From contig JARGFJ010000006.1 of assembly GCA_029210875.1 (NCBI GenBank), positions 1 to 52,064 of the forward strand: 52,064 nt of DNA, written 5' to 3'. This document shows, one piece after another, positions 28,858 to 39,242 of this stretch. A program made the translations under genes and the position numbers. The DNA comes from Gammaproteobacteria bacterium. Lineage in GTDB: Bacteria > Pseudomonadota > Gammaproteobacteria > Nitrosococcales > Methylophagaceae. Within the stretch, counting starts at the first letter, position 1; every line of letters begins with the position of its first letter. The notes below the pieces were generated by a model. The model was not told the DNA's origin. It saw only the letters and a list, made by a program, of their open reading frames with translations, and searched no databases.

Positions 28858-29703
28858 GTGATAGAAATGACCCCAGTTATCTCACCATCAGACTACGAGC
28901 GATTCAAATTGTTTCTGGAACAAGCCTGCGGCATTATTCTCGGTAATGGCAAAGAGTATTTAATTGCGAGTCGCCTGACTAAACTGTTACGACATGAAAA
29001 AATAGCGAGTATAGCTGATTTGTTGACAGCTATAGAACGAGGACATCCTCGCCAGTTACGCGATGACGTGATTGATGCTATGACAACGAATGAAACCTCT
29101 TGGTTTCGTGATCGGAGTCCATTCGAGGCCTTGCAACAAGTTGTTTTTCCAGAAATGGATCGTGATGGTAAACGCCAGTGCCGCATTTGGTCATCGGCAT
29201 GTTCTTCTGGTCAAGAGCCCTACACGATAAGTATTGCCTTGAGTGAATATCTCAAAACGGCTCCTGCCAGCGGACTGGCAACCGCTCAAATCATGGCGAC
29301 GGATATTTCAAATACGATGCTTAATCAGGCAAAACAAGCTGAATATGAAGAAGATATTCTTGGACGTGGCTTGTCACCAGAGCGAAAACAGCTATTTTTT
29401 AGGCAAGTTGGTGAGCGCTGGACGGTCAGTGATGAGGTTAAACGCCGCGTTAGCTTTAAAGAACAAAACTTGCTATTAAATTATGGTTCATTAGGCAAGT
29501 TTGACATTATTTTCTGCCGTAACGTGTTGATCTATTTCTCAGCTGAACGTAAAACAGACATCCTTAACCGTATGGCTTTAGCTCTTAACCCTGATGGTTA
29601 TTTATTCTTAGGTGCATCTGAAACCATAACAGGCTATACCGACGTATTTGAAATGGTACGCAGCTCACACGGTGTGTTTTATCGTCTAAAAGCTAAGTCT
29701 TAA
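28858..29703 (+). CDS. cheR: Chemotaxis receptor methyltransferase CheR
   Basis: The 281-residue protein has an N-terminal helical domain followed by the SAM-binding domain: TTNETSWFRDRSPF near 80, WSSACSSGQEPYTISI near 107 and IFCRNVLIYFS near 220, all CheR hallmarks. It methylates glutamates on chemoreceptors. The start is GTG at 28858; ATG at 28867 is as likely and neither has a clear Shine-Dalgarno. It is isolated from other che genes, and its 3' end overlaps the convergent DUF4126 gene by 11 bp. An isolated CheR can serve a non-flagellar receptor pathway. Confidence 0.9.
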   Translation: MIEMTPVISPSDYERFKLFLEQACGIILGNGKEYLIASRLTKLLRHEKIASIADLLTAIERGHPRQLRDDVIDAMTTNETSWFRDRSPFEALQQVVFPEMDRDGKRQCRIWSSACSSGQEPYTISIALSEYLKTAPASGLATAQIMATDISNTMLNQAKQAEYEEDILGRGLSPERKQLFFRQVGERWTVSDEVKRRVSFKEQNLLLNYGSLGKFDIIFCRNVLIYFSAERKTDILNRMALALNPDGYLFLGASETITGYTDVFEMVRSSHGVFYRLKAKS

Positions 29704-30358
29704 TTTGTTCGACGGTTTTTTCTTTTGGTTCATCAGTCATTAACACGTCAGGTTCAGGTGGGTCACATAAACCTAACCAGCTACCAATACGACGAAATAC
29801 ACGTTTAAGTAGTCGCCAAATGCGTGGCAACAGCCAAATCATCAATGCAATAAACACAATTAAACCGACGATAAATAACACTGGGTGATTCAGAGCCGTC
29901 CATAGCCCGCCAATGACCAGTAAATCTTCACTGATAGAGGCTGTCCAATTGCTAACAGGTTCAGGTGACGTATTAATCAATAATCGGGTGCCGGCTTTAG
30001 TCATATGACTGCCGGCGGCTAGAGAACCACCTAATATTGCTGCAGACAGCTCAACAGCAGGTGTGACATCACCAATCGCACTGGCAGCTAACATTGCGCC
30101 AGATGGAATACGAATAAAGGTATGAATACTATCCCAGCCTGTATCAACACCAGGGATCTTGTCAGCAAAAAACTCAACACAATACATAAAGCCAGCAGCA
30201 GTCATAACCATCGGATTTGTCAGCACTTCCAGCTCTTGTGGTAGCGCAATATTACCCGTTGTTGCCATGTAACCTAACATGAATAATGTTGCATAAAGGT
30301 TGATGCCACTGGCCCAGGCTGCGCCCATACTGAGCGCAATAATACTGACTGCATCCAT
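29693..30358 (-). CDS. DUF4126 membrane protein
   Basis: The 221-residue protein has about five membrane helices: [18 protein letters not shown] at the start, [20 protein letters not shown] in the middle and [18 protein letters not shown] near 165. It ends in a charged cytoplasmic tail rich in Pro, Glu and Lys. The pattern fits DUF4126, a family without known function. It overlaps cheR convergently at its 3' end and diverges from the Nif3-like gene at its 5' end with a gap of 57 bp. Confidence 0.8.
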   Translation of the reverse strand: MDAVSIIALSMGAAWASGINLYATLFMLGYMATTGNIALPQELEVLTNPMVMTAAGFMYCVEFFADKIPGVDTGWDSIHTFIRIPSGAMLAASAIGDVTPAVELSAAILGGSLAAGSHMTKAGTRLLINTSPEPVSNWTASISEDLLVIGGLWTALNHPVLFIVGLIVFIALMIWLLPRIWRLLKRVFRRIGSWLGLCDPPEPDVLMTDEPKEKTVEQIKT

Positions 30359-30415
30359 TTGTTTTCTCTCCAGTTTGTTATAGTGACAGCTTTATCAACT
30401 GACGAAAGTAGTGAG

Positions 30416-31174
30416 ATGATAACCCGAACTGAATGTCTGTCCTACCTTGAGACCTTATTAGAGCCTAACCGGTTCCATGATTATTGCCCTAATGGCCTAC
30501 AGATTGCTGGCAGTGAGCAAATCGAAAATATGGTTAGTGGGGTTACTGCAAGCCTCGATTTGATTGAGGCTGCGTTAGATTTTGGTGCTGATACCTTATT
30601 AGTACACCATGGTTATTTCTGGCGGGGTGAGGATCCCCGTGTTATCGGAATTAAGCAGCGACGATTGAAACAGTTGTTGATCAATAACGTTAATTTAATT
30701 GCCTATCATTTGCCACTGGATGCGCATCCGACATTAGGAAATAATGCGCAATTGTCAGAATTATTAGGTTTGGAAGTCGATGGTCGCATCGTCGGTACAG
30801 GCGATCCCGCTATTGCCTTATGTGGGTGTTTGGCAGAGCCAAAGTCAGTGCCGGAATTTGCCGATCACTTATGTCAAACATTGGGGCGAGAACCGCAAGT
30901 GATCCAGGCACATAATCGTCCTATAACCACAATAGGGTGGTGTACAGGTGCGGCGCAAGGCTACATCGAACACGCAGCTGAGTTAGGTCTGGATGCATTT
31001 TTAAGTGGTGAAATATCGGAGCAAACAGTACATTTGGCGCGTGAGTTAGGCATAAATTATTTCGCTGCGGGTCATCATGCAACCGAACGTTATGGTGTTT
31101 TAGCCTTGGGTGAACACCTTGCACAACGGTTTGATTTGAATCACCAGTTTATTGATATTGATAATCCAGTTTAA
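30416..31174 (+). CDS. Nif3-like dinuclear metal-centre protein (YbgI family)
   Basis: I start at ATG 30416 ([12 protein letters not shown], 252 residues) because the 19 upstream residues do not resemble the family and reach into the DUF4126 start. Conserved pieces include [13 protein letters not shown] near 22, [11 protein letters not shown] near 61 with the His pair, and a C-terminal [13 protein letters not shown] near 213 that supplies the other metal ligands. E. coli YbgI is a toroidal hexamer; its enzymatic role is still unclear, with GTP cyclohydrolase I type 2-like annotation common. Confidence 0.9.
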   Translation: MITRTECLSYLETLLEPNRFHDYCPNGLQIAGSEQIENMVSGVTASLDLIEAALDFGADTLLVHHGYFWRGEDPRVIGIKQRRLKQLLINNVNLIAYHLPLDAHPTLGNNAQLSELLGLEVDGRIVGTGDPAIALCGCLAEPKSVPEFADHLCQTLGREPQVIQAHNRPITTIGWCTGAAQGYIEHAAELGLDAFLSGEISEQTVHLARELGINYFAAGHHATERYGVLALGEHLAQRFDLNHQFIDIDNPV

Positions 31175-31219
31175 TATGTGAGTATTTACACATGATGTTT
31201 TCACTGTAACAGGACAGGT

Positions 31220-32557
31220 ATGTTTGATTTGATTACAACACTAAAAAAATTCTTTGCAGTCTCCTTGTGGCAGGATTTACCTGAACACTCACATTTTATT
31301 GTGCGGTGGTTGCATAACGCACTGCGAGTCAGTTATATCGTTATTAGAGAATTAGCCAAAGGTGAATTAAATCTGCGGGCAATGAGTTTAGTGTTTACAA
31401 CCTTGTTGTCGTTAGTGCCATTGATTGCCGTTGCGTTCTCGGTGTTAAAAGCGTTTGGCGCGCACAATCAAATAGAACCATTTTTATTGCATGCTTTGGA
31501 ACCTCTGGGTGCAAAAGGGCCAGAAATTGCGGGCAATATCATCGGATTTGTTGAAAACGTTAAGGTTGGTGTTTTAGGCTCGCTAGGCGTGACCATGCTG
31601 TTCTACACCATAATTGCTTTGGTTCAGAAAATTGAAAACGCCTTTAATTTTGTCTGGCGCGTGACGCGTCCCAGAACCTTTGCCCGTCGTTTTACTGACT
31701 ATCTAAGTGTGGTGTTGATTGGGCCATTATTGGTCTTTACGGCTTTAGGTTTGGCTGCCAGCGCAATGAATGCCGACCTTGTTCAGAGTCTACAAGCAAT
31801 TGAGCCATTTGGTTCTTTAATACTGATCGCAAGTAAAACCATCCCTTATTTGATGATTATTATTGCATTTACATTTTTGTATATGTTTATTCCTAATACC
31901 CGAGTTGAAATGCTATGCGCATTTTCAGGGGCTGTGGTGGCTGGTGTGTTATGGATCACAGTGGGCAAAATATTTGCCTCATTTGTTGCCACATCCTCTA
32001 ATTACACAGCGATTTATTCGAGTTTTGCCATTTTATTCTTCTTTATGATTTGGTTGTATCTAGGCTGGCTTATTTTACTAACAGGATCACAAGTTGCATT
32101 TTATTCGCAGCATCCCAAACTGGTTAGATTGGGAGGTAAAAACCATGTACTCAGCCCCCGTCTTCGAGAAAAAGAAGGTCTGTGGTTGATGACGGTGATG
32201 GCACGACAGTTTTACCAGCAAAAACCAGCGATGACGATAGCTGAGTTGGAGCAAAAAACGAGATTGGATGATGCCAATTTGCAGCGTTTATTAATGATTT
32301 TGCAGGAACATCACTTTATCGTTGAAACAGCAGGTGAACAGACCGCTTTTCAACCGGCACAGGATATTGCCATGATTACGGTCAAATCCATTCTTGATTG
32401 TTTACGTTCCGCTGAAGAGTCAGATCTCATAGTGATTAGAAGTACCGCTGATAACACTATTACGTCCTTGATGAATAAGCTTGAATCGAGTCAAGCGGCA
32501 TTATTGGATGGAATGACATTGCGCCAACTAGCTATAGGCGAAAATGAACATGCATGA
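31220..32557 (+). CDS. YihY/BrkB family membrane protein
   Basis: This 445-residue protein has an N-terminal region with six to seven helices and the conserved LNLRAMSLVFTTLLSLVPL segment near 50, PNTRVEMLCAFSGA near 224 and YAAIYSSFA-like NYTAIYSSFAIL near 259. A soluble C-terminal part of about 130 residues looks like a winged helix. The family was once misnamed ribonuclease BN; it is now regarded as an uncharacterised envelope protein. AGGACAGGT provides the ribosome binding site. Its end overlaps the coaBC start by 14 bp. Confidence 0.9.
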   Translation: MFDLITTLKKFFAVSLWQDLPEHSHFIVRWLHNALRVSYIVIRELAKGELNLRAMSLVFTTLLSLVPLIAVAFSVLKAFGAHNQIEPFLLHALEPLGAKGPEIAGNIIGFVENVKVGVLGSLGVTMLFYTIIALVQKIENAFNFVWRVTRPRTFARRFTDYLSVVLIGPLLVFTALGLAASAMNADLVQSLQAIEPFGSLILIASKTIPYLMIIIAFTFLYMFIPNTRVEMLCAFSGAVVAGVLWITVGKIFASFVATSSNYTAIYSSFAILFFFMIWLYLGWLILLTGSQVAFYSQHPKLVRLGGKNHVLSPRLREKEGLWLMTVMARQFYQQKPAMTIAELEQKTRLDDANLQRLLMILQEHHFIVETAGEQTAFQPAQDIAMITVKSILDCLRSAEESDLIVIRSTADNTITSLMNKLESSQAALLDGMTLRQLAIGENEHA

Positions 32558-33770
32558 AACATTGCTTGGTAAAAAAATCGTCTTAGGTGTCACCGGAAGT
32601 ATTGCCGCCTATAAATCCGCTGAATTAATTCGGCGGATGAAAGAGCTGGGTGCTGATGTGCGTGTTGTTATGACAAAAGCAGCCTGTGAATTTATCACAC
32701 CGCTAACCTTGCAAACATTGAGTGGACAGCCGGTTGCTATTGAATTGCTGGATGCCGATCAAGAATCGGCAATGGGCCATATCAAACTTGCACGCTGGGC
32801 TGACTGGATAGTGATTGCGCCAGCGAGTGCCAATACGATTGCGAGACTAGCACATGGTCAGACGGATGATTTATTATCTTCTTTATGTTTGGCGAGTGAG
32901 TCACCACTTGCGCTAGCACCCGCAATGAATAACAAAATGTGGGCGAATGAGGCAACTCAAGCTAACTTGGACATCTTGATGAAACGAGGTGTACATGTTT
33001 TAGGACCAGCAAGCGGCGATCAAGCCTGTGGAGAACAAGGGGAAGGACGTTTATTAGAGCCAATGGCAATCATTGCTGAATTAGCTCAATTGATGATGCC
33101 ATTAAAGCTTCAGGGTAAAAAGGTTGTGATTACGGCAGGACCGACTTATGAGCCAATCGATCCGGTTCGGTTTATTGGAAATCGTAGCTCAGGCAAGATG
33201 GGATTTGCGGTAGCCAAGGCAGCAAAAGAAGCTGGGGCAAATGTAGTTTTGATAGCAGGCCCTGTTCATTTGACAACACCGCCAGGAGTTGAGCGGATCA
33301 ATGTTGAAACTGCCGCACAAATGCATGAGCAGGTAATGGCATCTGTTGCTTCGGCAGCTATTTTTATCGCATGTGCAGCGGTGGCAGATTTTAGACCACA
33401 ATCCGTAGCTGATAATAAGATTAAAAAAACACAAACGGATAACTTACAACTAGAATTAGTGCCTACGACAGATAGTGTTTCTGAGGTAGTGAAACTGGAA
33501 AGTGTTCCATTTATTGTCGGTTTTGCAGCTGAAACCGAGCATGTCGCTGACTATGCCCAGACTAAGTTACACACTAAAAAATTAGATATGATAGCGGCAA
33601 ATCAAGTGGGTGAAGGACTTGGGTTTGCTGTTGATGACAATGCCTTGGACGTGTTTTGGTCAGAAGGTTCACAGATATTGCCATTAGCGAACAAAACGCA
33701 ATTGGCACGAGATTTAATGACGTTAATTATCGAGCAATTTTATGCAAAAAATTCAACTCAAAGTACTTGA
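32544..33770 (+). CDS. coaBC: Bifunctional phosphopantothenoylcysteine decarboxylase/synthetase
   Basis: The 408-residue protein has the CoaC flavodoxin-like half: [18 protein letters not shown] near 14, the APAMNNKMW motif near 130 with the substrate-binding Asn, and [12 protein letters not shown] with the catalytic Cys near 155. The CoaB half starts near 190 ([20 protein letters not shown]) and has the [10 protein letters not shown] motif near 275. The enzyme converts 4'-phosphopantothenate plus cysteine to 4'-phosphopantetheine for coenzyme A. Its end overlaps dut by 29 bp, the usual order in pseudomonads. Confidence 0.95.
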   Translation: MNMHETLLGKKIVLGVTGSIAAYKSAELIRRMKELGADVRVVMTKAACEFITPLTLQTLSGQPVAIELLDADQESAMGHIKLARWADWIVIAPASANTIARLAHGQTDDLLSSLCLASESPLALAPAMNNKMWANEATQANLDILMKRGVHVLGPASGDQACGEQGEGRLLEPMAIIAELAQLMMPLKLQGKKVVITAGPTYEPIDPVRFIGNRSSGKMGFAVAKAAKEAGANVVLIAGPVHLTTPPGVERINVETAAQMHEQVMASVASAAIFIACAAVADFRPQSVADNKIKKTQTDNLQLELVPTTDSVSEVVKLESVPFIVGFAAETEHVADYAQTKLHTKKLDMIAANQVGEGLGFAVDDNALDVFWSEGSQILPLANKTQLARDLMTLIIEQFYAKNSTQST

Positions 33771-34197
33771 TTCACGATTAGGCGACACGATTGAGCTACC
33801 TGATTATGCTACCGCTGGTTCTGCTGGACTAGATTTACGTGCCTGTCTTGACCAAAATATTATGTTAGCGCCAGGTGAAACAATATTAGTACCAACTGGC
33901 TTAGCCATACACATAGACGATCCTTCACTTGCTGCAGTGTTATTACCGCGCTCTGGATTAGGTCATAAACACGGTATTGTATTAGGTAATTTAGTTGGTC
34001 TGATAGATAGTGATTATCAAGGTCAACTATTTGTATCGTGTTGGAATCGAGGCCAAACCGAATTTGAGATTGTGGTTGGTGAAAGACTGGCTCAAATGGT
34101 CTTTATCCCGGTTGTACAGGTAGGCTTTGAACGGGTTGAAGAATTTACCAGTTCTGAACGAGGAACCGGTGGATTTGGGCATACCGGCCGCCACTAA
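33742..34197 (+). CDS. dut: Deoxyuridine 5'-triphosphate nucleotidohydrolase
   Basis: The 151-residue trimeric dUTPase has all five motifs: [11 protein letters not shown] near 25-35, the [12 protein letters not shown] block near 70, [13 protein letters not shown] near 84, [11 protein letters not shown] near 114, and the C-terminal [13 protein letters not shown] near 137-149. It hydrolyses dUTP to dUMP and pyrophosphate, limiting uracil in DNA and supplying thymidylate synthesis. The start lies inside coaBC, so translation is probably coupled. Confidence 0.97.
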   Translation: MQKIQLKVLDSRLGDTIELPDYATAGSAGLDLRACLDQNIMLAPGETILVPTGLAIHIDDPSLAAVLLPRSGLGHKHGIVLGNLVGLIDSDYQGQLFVSCWNRGQTEFEIVVGERLAQMVFIPVVQVGFERVEEFTSSERGTGGFGHTGRH

Positions 34198-34226
34198 AAC
34201 GGACGAAAAATAGTGAAGGAGAAGCG

Positions 34227-36677
34227 ATGAAAGGGTTAATGCTGTTAGCTATGCGAATCGGGGATAAGCCCATTGCCTTGTTATCGCTAATATTTATTGG
34301 ATTAGCACTATTTTCTGGTTTTTCATGGCAAGCACAGCAGTTATCTGGCGAACAATCTGAGATAAAAAATCAATCTCAGCAGCAGATCGCCAGGATGATT
34401 GTCGAGACAGTGACTCAACATATCTCAGCTCTAAATAGTCAAATGGCGTCACTGGCCCAATCACCACAACTGATAGCGGCGATGACTGATAATGATGTCA
34501 CCCAGATTCAAGCACAACAAAATGCACTTAAGTTTGCATTGCCACAGGCACAAACCGTGTGCTTGTTTAATACTGATGTTGATCAACCTGATGACAATGC
34601 CTGTTTACCAATCAGTTTTGCGACACTGACAAGCTTGCGTCAGGCCAAACAAGATGGTCATGCCGATATTGCCATGATATCGCTAACAACAGATAAAGCG
34701 CATGCGTTATTAGCCCAGCGTATTGTGGATAGTTCAGGCCAAGTCAAAGGCGTGTTGGTCGTTGCGCTTAAACCAGAGCTTATTAGCAACTTAATTCTTA
34801 AAGACTATGGTTTAAGTGGCTACGTTGAACTGCAACAAAAAACCAAACAAGCCGTTGTTAAATTAGCCAGTCAAGGTGATGCCGGTTTAAAACAAAACAA
34901 GCCGCTATTTACGCAAACTATTGCTGACACGTATTGGCAAGTGGCATATTGGTCAAAAGTCAGCGAATCATCTACAGCTTCGTGGTTAGTAATGGTGGTT
35001 GTTCTGGTCATCGTAATGTTCATGTTATTGCTGCGTGAATTATGGCAATCCTTATTGATTAGAGCCGACGCTTCTTCATTGCGGCAGGCTGTAAAAGATT
35101 TACGGTCTTTTAAGTTAAAGCCCAACTATCATTTGGCTCATAGCGTCTTCCAAGATGTGATCGATGAGGTGCAAACCGTAGGCCATGAAATGGTTACAAC
35201 ATCAACTGGAAAAGTAGTAACACAAAAACAACAGCCAACATCACCATTAGAAATACATGCGGCAAGTGTTGATGCAGTCGTTCAAAAACCACAAGAAATT
35301 GAGATCGATCCCGCTATTTTCAAAGCCTATGATATCAGGGGGATAGTTGGAACAAACATCAATGAAAATATAGTTAAATTACTTGGTCAGGCAATAGGCA
35401 GTGAAGCCCAAAACCGAAGTAAAAAACGACTGGTTGTTGCGCGTGATGGTCGCTTATCTAGCGAGAGTCTGTCAAAAGCACTTGTTGAAGGACTTGTTTC
35501 AACAGGATGTGAGGTGGTCGATATTGGACAAACAGCAACACCGCTGATGTATTTTGCTTGTGAGAAATTAGGTACACAATCTGGGGTTATGGTGACGGGC
35601 AGTCATAATCCTAGCGATTATAATGGCTTAAAAATTGTGTTGGATGGCAATAATCTTGCCGGTGATGAACTTAAAGGGCTTTACCAACGTATTAAGCAAG
35701 GTAATTTTGTCAGTGGTAATGGCTCTAAAAGTATGGCAGATGTGGTTGATGATTATATTAAACGTATCGTGGGTGACGTTAGATTAACGCGATCAATAAA
35801 AGTCGTTATTGATGCTGGTAATGGCGTTGCAGGTCTTATTGCACCGCGCTTATTGCAAGAGCTCGGTTGTGATGTAATAGAGCTGAACTGTGAGGTTGAT
35901 GGTACTTTCCCAGGCCATCATCCTAACCCGTCACAACCAGAAAACTTGCAAGACTTAATCAAAACTGTCGCTCAATATGATGCAGAATTAGGTATTGCAT
36001 TTGATGGAGATGGTGATCGCCTTGGTGTTGTTGATGCAAGCGGTAATCCAGTTTGGCCTGATCGTCTCATGATTATGTTTGCTCAAGATGTTTTATCACG
36101 ACAACCTGCTGCAACGATTATCTATGATGTTAAAAGCTCAACTAGTTTGGCTGATAGTATTATGCGAGCGGGCGGTGAAGCAGTGATGTCACCTTCAGGT
36201 CATTCTATTATTAAAAATAAAATGCGAGAAATAGATGCACAATTGGCAGGTGAAATGAGTGGTCATATTTTCTTTAAAGAGCGCTGGTTTGGATTTGATG
36301 ATGGTTTATATGCCGCGGCTAGATTGTTAGAATTGCTGGCAAGTGATCCCTTGGAACGCACACCAACTGAAGTTTTTGCAGCGATACCAAATCGCGAAAA
36401 CACACCTGAGATAGTGATCGAGATGGCTGAAGGCGAGAACCATGTCTTTATGGAGCAATTAGTTTCAGAGGCTCATTTCACAGGTGCTCAAGTAACATTG
36501 ATTGATGGTATTAGAGCAGAATACTCCAATGGCTGGGGTTTAGTTCGAGCATCAAATACGGTGCCGAGTATCAGTTTGCGTTTTGAAGCTGATACAGTAG
36601 AAAATCTACACTATATTCAGCAACAATTTAAGCAACAAATGTTACAAGTTAAACCAACGCTGACATTGAATTTTTAA
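34227..36677 (+). CDS. algC: Phosphomannomutase/phosphoglucomutase with N-terminal membrane sensor-like module
   Basis: The 816-residue protein starts after a clear GGAG. Helix one (about 10-30), a soluble presumably periplasmic segment of about 215 residues and helix two (about 250-270) precede a linker. The catalytic alpha-D-phosphohexomutase domain starts near 365 with KAYDIRGIVG. The phosphoserine loop TGSHNPSDYNG, metal motif FDGDGDRLG, sugar loop GEMSGHIFF and a C-terminal RASNTVPSISLRFE are present. It interconverts hexose 6- and 1-phosphates for surface polysaccharides, which would supply UDP-glucose for the ugd cluster. Long forms of AlgC are also known in Pseudomonas. Confidence 0.92.
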   Translation: MKGLMLLAMRIGDKPIALLSLIFIGLALFSGFSWQAQQLSGEQSEIKNQSQQQIARMIVETVTQHISALNSQMASLAQSPQLIAAMTDNDVTQIQAQQNALKFALPQAQTVCLFNTDVDQPDDNACLPISFATLTSLRQAKQDGHADIAMISLTTDKAHALLAQRIVDSSGQVKGVLVVALKPELISNLILKDYGLSGYVELQQKTKQAVVKLASQGDAGLKQNKPLFTQTIADTYWQVAYWSKVSESSTASWLVMVVVLVIVMFMLLLRELWQSLLIRADASSLRQAVKDLRSFKLKPNYHLAHSVFQDVIDEVQTVGHEMVTTSTGKVVTQKQQPTSPLEIHAASVDAVVQKPQEIEIDPAIFKAYDIRGIVGTNINENIVKLLGQAIGSEAQNRSKKRLVVARDGRLSSESLSKALVEGLVSTGCEVVDIGQTATPLMYFACEKLGTQSGVMVTGSHNPSDYNGLKIVLDGNNLAGDELKGLYQRIKQGNFVSGNGSKSMADVVDDYIKRIVGDVRLTRSIKVVIDAGNGVAGLIAPRLLQELGCDVIELNCEVDGTFPGHHPNPSQPENLQDLIKTVAQYDAELGIAFDGDGDRLGVVDASGNPVWPDRLMIMFAQDVLSRQPAATIIYDVKSSTSLADSIMRAGGEAVMSPSGHSIIKNKMREIDAQLAGEMSGHIFFKERWFGFDDGLYAAARLLELLASDPLERTPTEVFAAIPNRENTPEIVIEMAEGENHVFMEQLVSEAHFTGAQVTLIDGIRAEYSNGWGLVRASNTVPSISLRFEADTVENLHYIQQQFKQQMLQVKPTLTLNF

Positions 36678-36682
36678 TTTAA

Positions 36683-38210
<1,528 letters not shown>

Positions 38211-38214
<4 letters not shown>

Positions 38215-38651
38215 TAAACGTAACAATAGTCAGTAACGCGCCTTCCGCTCATGCCTTGAGATTAGCGCGATATAGCGATCTCAATGTGACAGAAGTCATA
38301 CCATCGACCTTGGCGGCCACGATTGATGATGTAAAGCAATCACAACCAGATATGATTGTACTTGAACATGGTGCTCAAAATGTTGATGTAGACATGCTCT
38401 GTCATATTTTAAATAAACGTCATCCCTATGCACGAAGCTTGATTCTAGTTGAGCAAAAACCAACGTTTGAAATGTTGCAAAACTCGGGATTTAAAGCGCG
38501 AGGTTATCTAACACCAGAACAATGGCCTATGCTGGAAAAGGCTATTCGTGTGGTTCATGACGGTGAAGCATGGTTACCTCGAAAACTGGTTACTGAAATG
38601 CTAAATCGCTTTGCTTCATCATTTATCATGGTTGATGAACCGGAATTATAA
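38211..38651 (+). CDS. Degenerate NarL-type response regulator lacking its HTH domain
   Basis: The chosen ATG (38211) overlaps the slmA stop in an ATGA pattern and gives 146 residues (MINVTIVSNA onward). The chain follows a receiver fold, but the usual phospho-acceptor position in PDMIVLEHG holds Glu instead of Asp. The last part, HDGEAWLPRKLVTEML near 118-133, is the linker that normally leads to a LuxR-type helix-turn-helix. Here the chain stops 13 residues later and repeat DNA begins. It may be a truncated regulator or a stand-alone partner protein. It directly precedes the adhesin genes. Confidence 0.7.
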
Positions 38652-39080
38652 AATAGCTCAATTCGTGGGTTGGGTTTCAACCCAACAAACTAAAGCCGAT
38701 ATGCACCGTAGGTTGGATTTTATGACCATGGATGGTAGGTATGCCGAAAATGCAGGAGCAAATTTCGGTCAGTCCAACATGGAATTGGCACTTATCGTCG
38801 GGTTAAAAGATCAGCTTCGCAGTTACTTCGTTTCCGACCCACGTAGGTTGGAATTTATTCCAACAATTGGGATACACGGAACTTTGCCTCGTTCCCACGC
38901 TCCCGGGGGGGCTCTCGCAATGTCGGGGTTGTTGGGTTAAAACCCAACCCACGGGTTTTGGGTAGATTGCTTGTTGGACTTCAGTCCAACGTCTGACTGT
39001 CGAGTTAAAACCCGACCCACAAGGATCATTACCGTAGGTTGGATTTTAATCCAACAATTGGCCCCATCCAATGACAAAAA
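38652..39080. repeat. Cluster of palindromic repeats before adhesin gene 1
   Basis: Short inverted repeats are packed here: GTTGGGTTTCAACCCAAC near 38668, GTTGGACTTCAGTCCAAC near 38974, GTCGAGTTAAAACCCGAC near 38999 and GTTGGATTTTAATCCAAC near 39035. Two longer versions (38710-38780 and 38799-38843) keep the same kind of arms but carry about 25-50 extra bases in the loop; both recur after pmbA. One of the loops holds a second hairpin, CCGAAA with TTTCGG. There is no credible gene here. Confidence 0.85.
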
Positions 39081-39096
39081 TGTGATCTAAATCACA
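39081..39096 (+). promoter_or_regulatory. CRP-like binding site
   Basis: TGTGATCTAAATCACA matches the CRP/Vfr consensus TGTGA-N6-TCACA exactly in both half sites. Its centre is about 45 bp upstream of the transcription start predicted from TACAAT at 39122-39127, close to the class II activator position. The second adhesin gene has no such box. FNR is less likely because its half site is TTGAT. Confidence 0.75.
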
Positions 39097-39105
39097 ATCA
39101 AGCGT

Positions 39106-39168
39106 CAAATTAGTACCAAGGTACAATAGATCTACCTCCTAAACAGGAGGAGACTGATACTCAAGTAA
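39106..39168 (+). promoter_or_regulatory. Conserved 63-nt leader of adhesin gene 1
   Basis: This block matches 44798-44860 before adhesin gene 2 at 59 of 63 positions; all four changes are transitions. It holds the palindrome GTACCAAGGTAC (39113-39124), overlapping the -10-like TACAAT (39122-39127). Next comes a perfect hairpin CCTCCT-AAAC-AGGAGG (39135-39150), which would fall at the very 5' end of the mRNA. The palindrome suggests a dimeric regulator; the hairpin hides a Shine-Dalgarno-like GGAGG with no nearby ATG. Function is inferred from position and conservation only. Confidence 0.65.
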
Positions 39169-39242
39169 AGTCATTTATACCTAAAGTTAATTAGGGTGCG
39201 TTTATCTGTAAGGGATTACATTTTCCTGTGGAGGACAAAATT

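Noticed and set aside
29693-29703. Overlap of cheR and the DUF4126 gene as a frameshift or annotation error
   Set aside because: Both frames reach natural ends with family-like C-termini; an 11-bp convergent overlap is ordinary.
38611-38940. Open frame of 109 codons before adhesin gene 1
   Set aside because: It is read from the palindromic repeats; the same phrase is found in another frame context after pmbA. It has no ribosome binding site and overlaps the receiver gene.
39135-39150. Leader hairpin as a cyclic di-GMP riboswitch
   Set aside because: It lacks the conserved GEMM core and is too small; only a simple stem-loop is supported.
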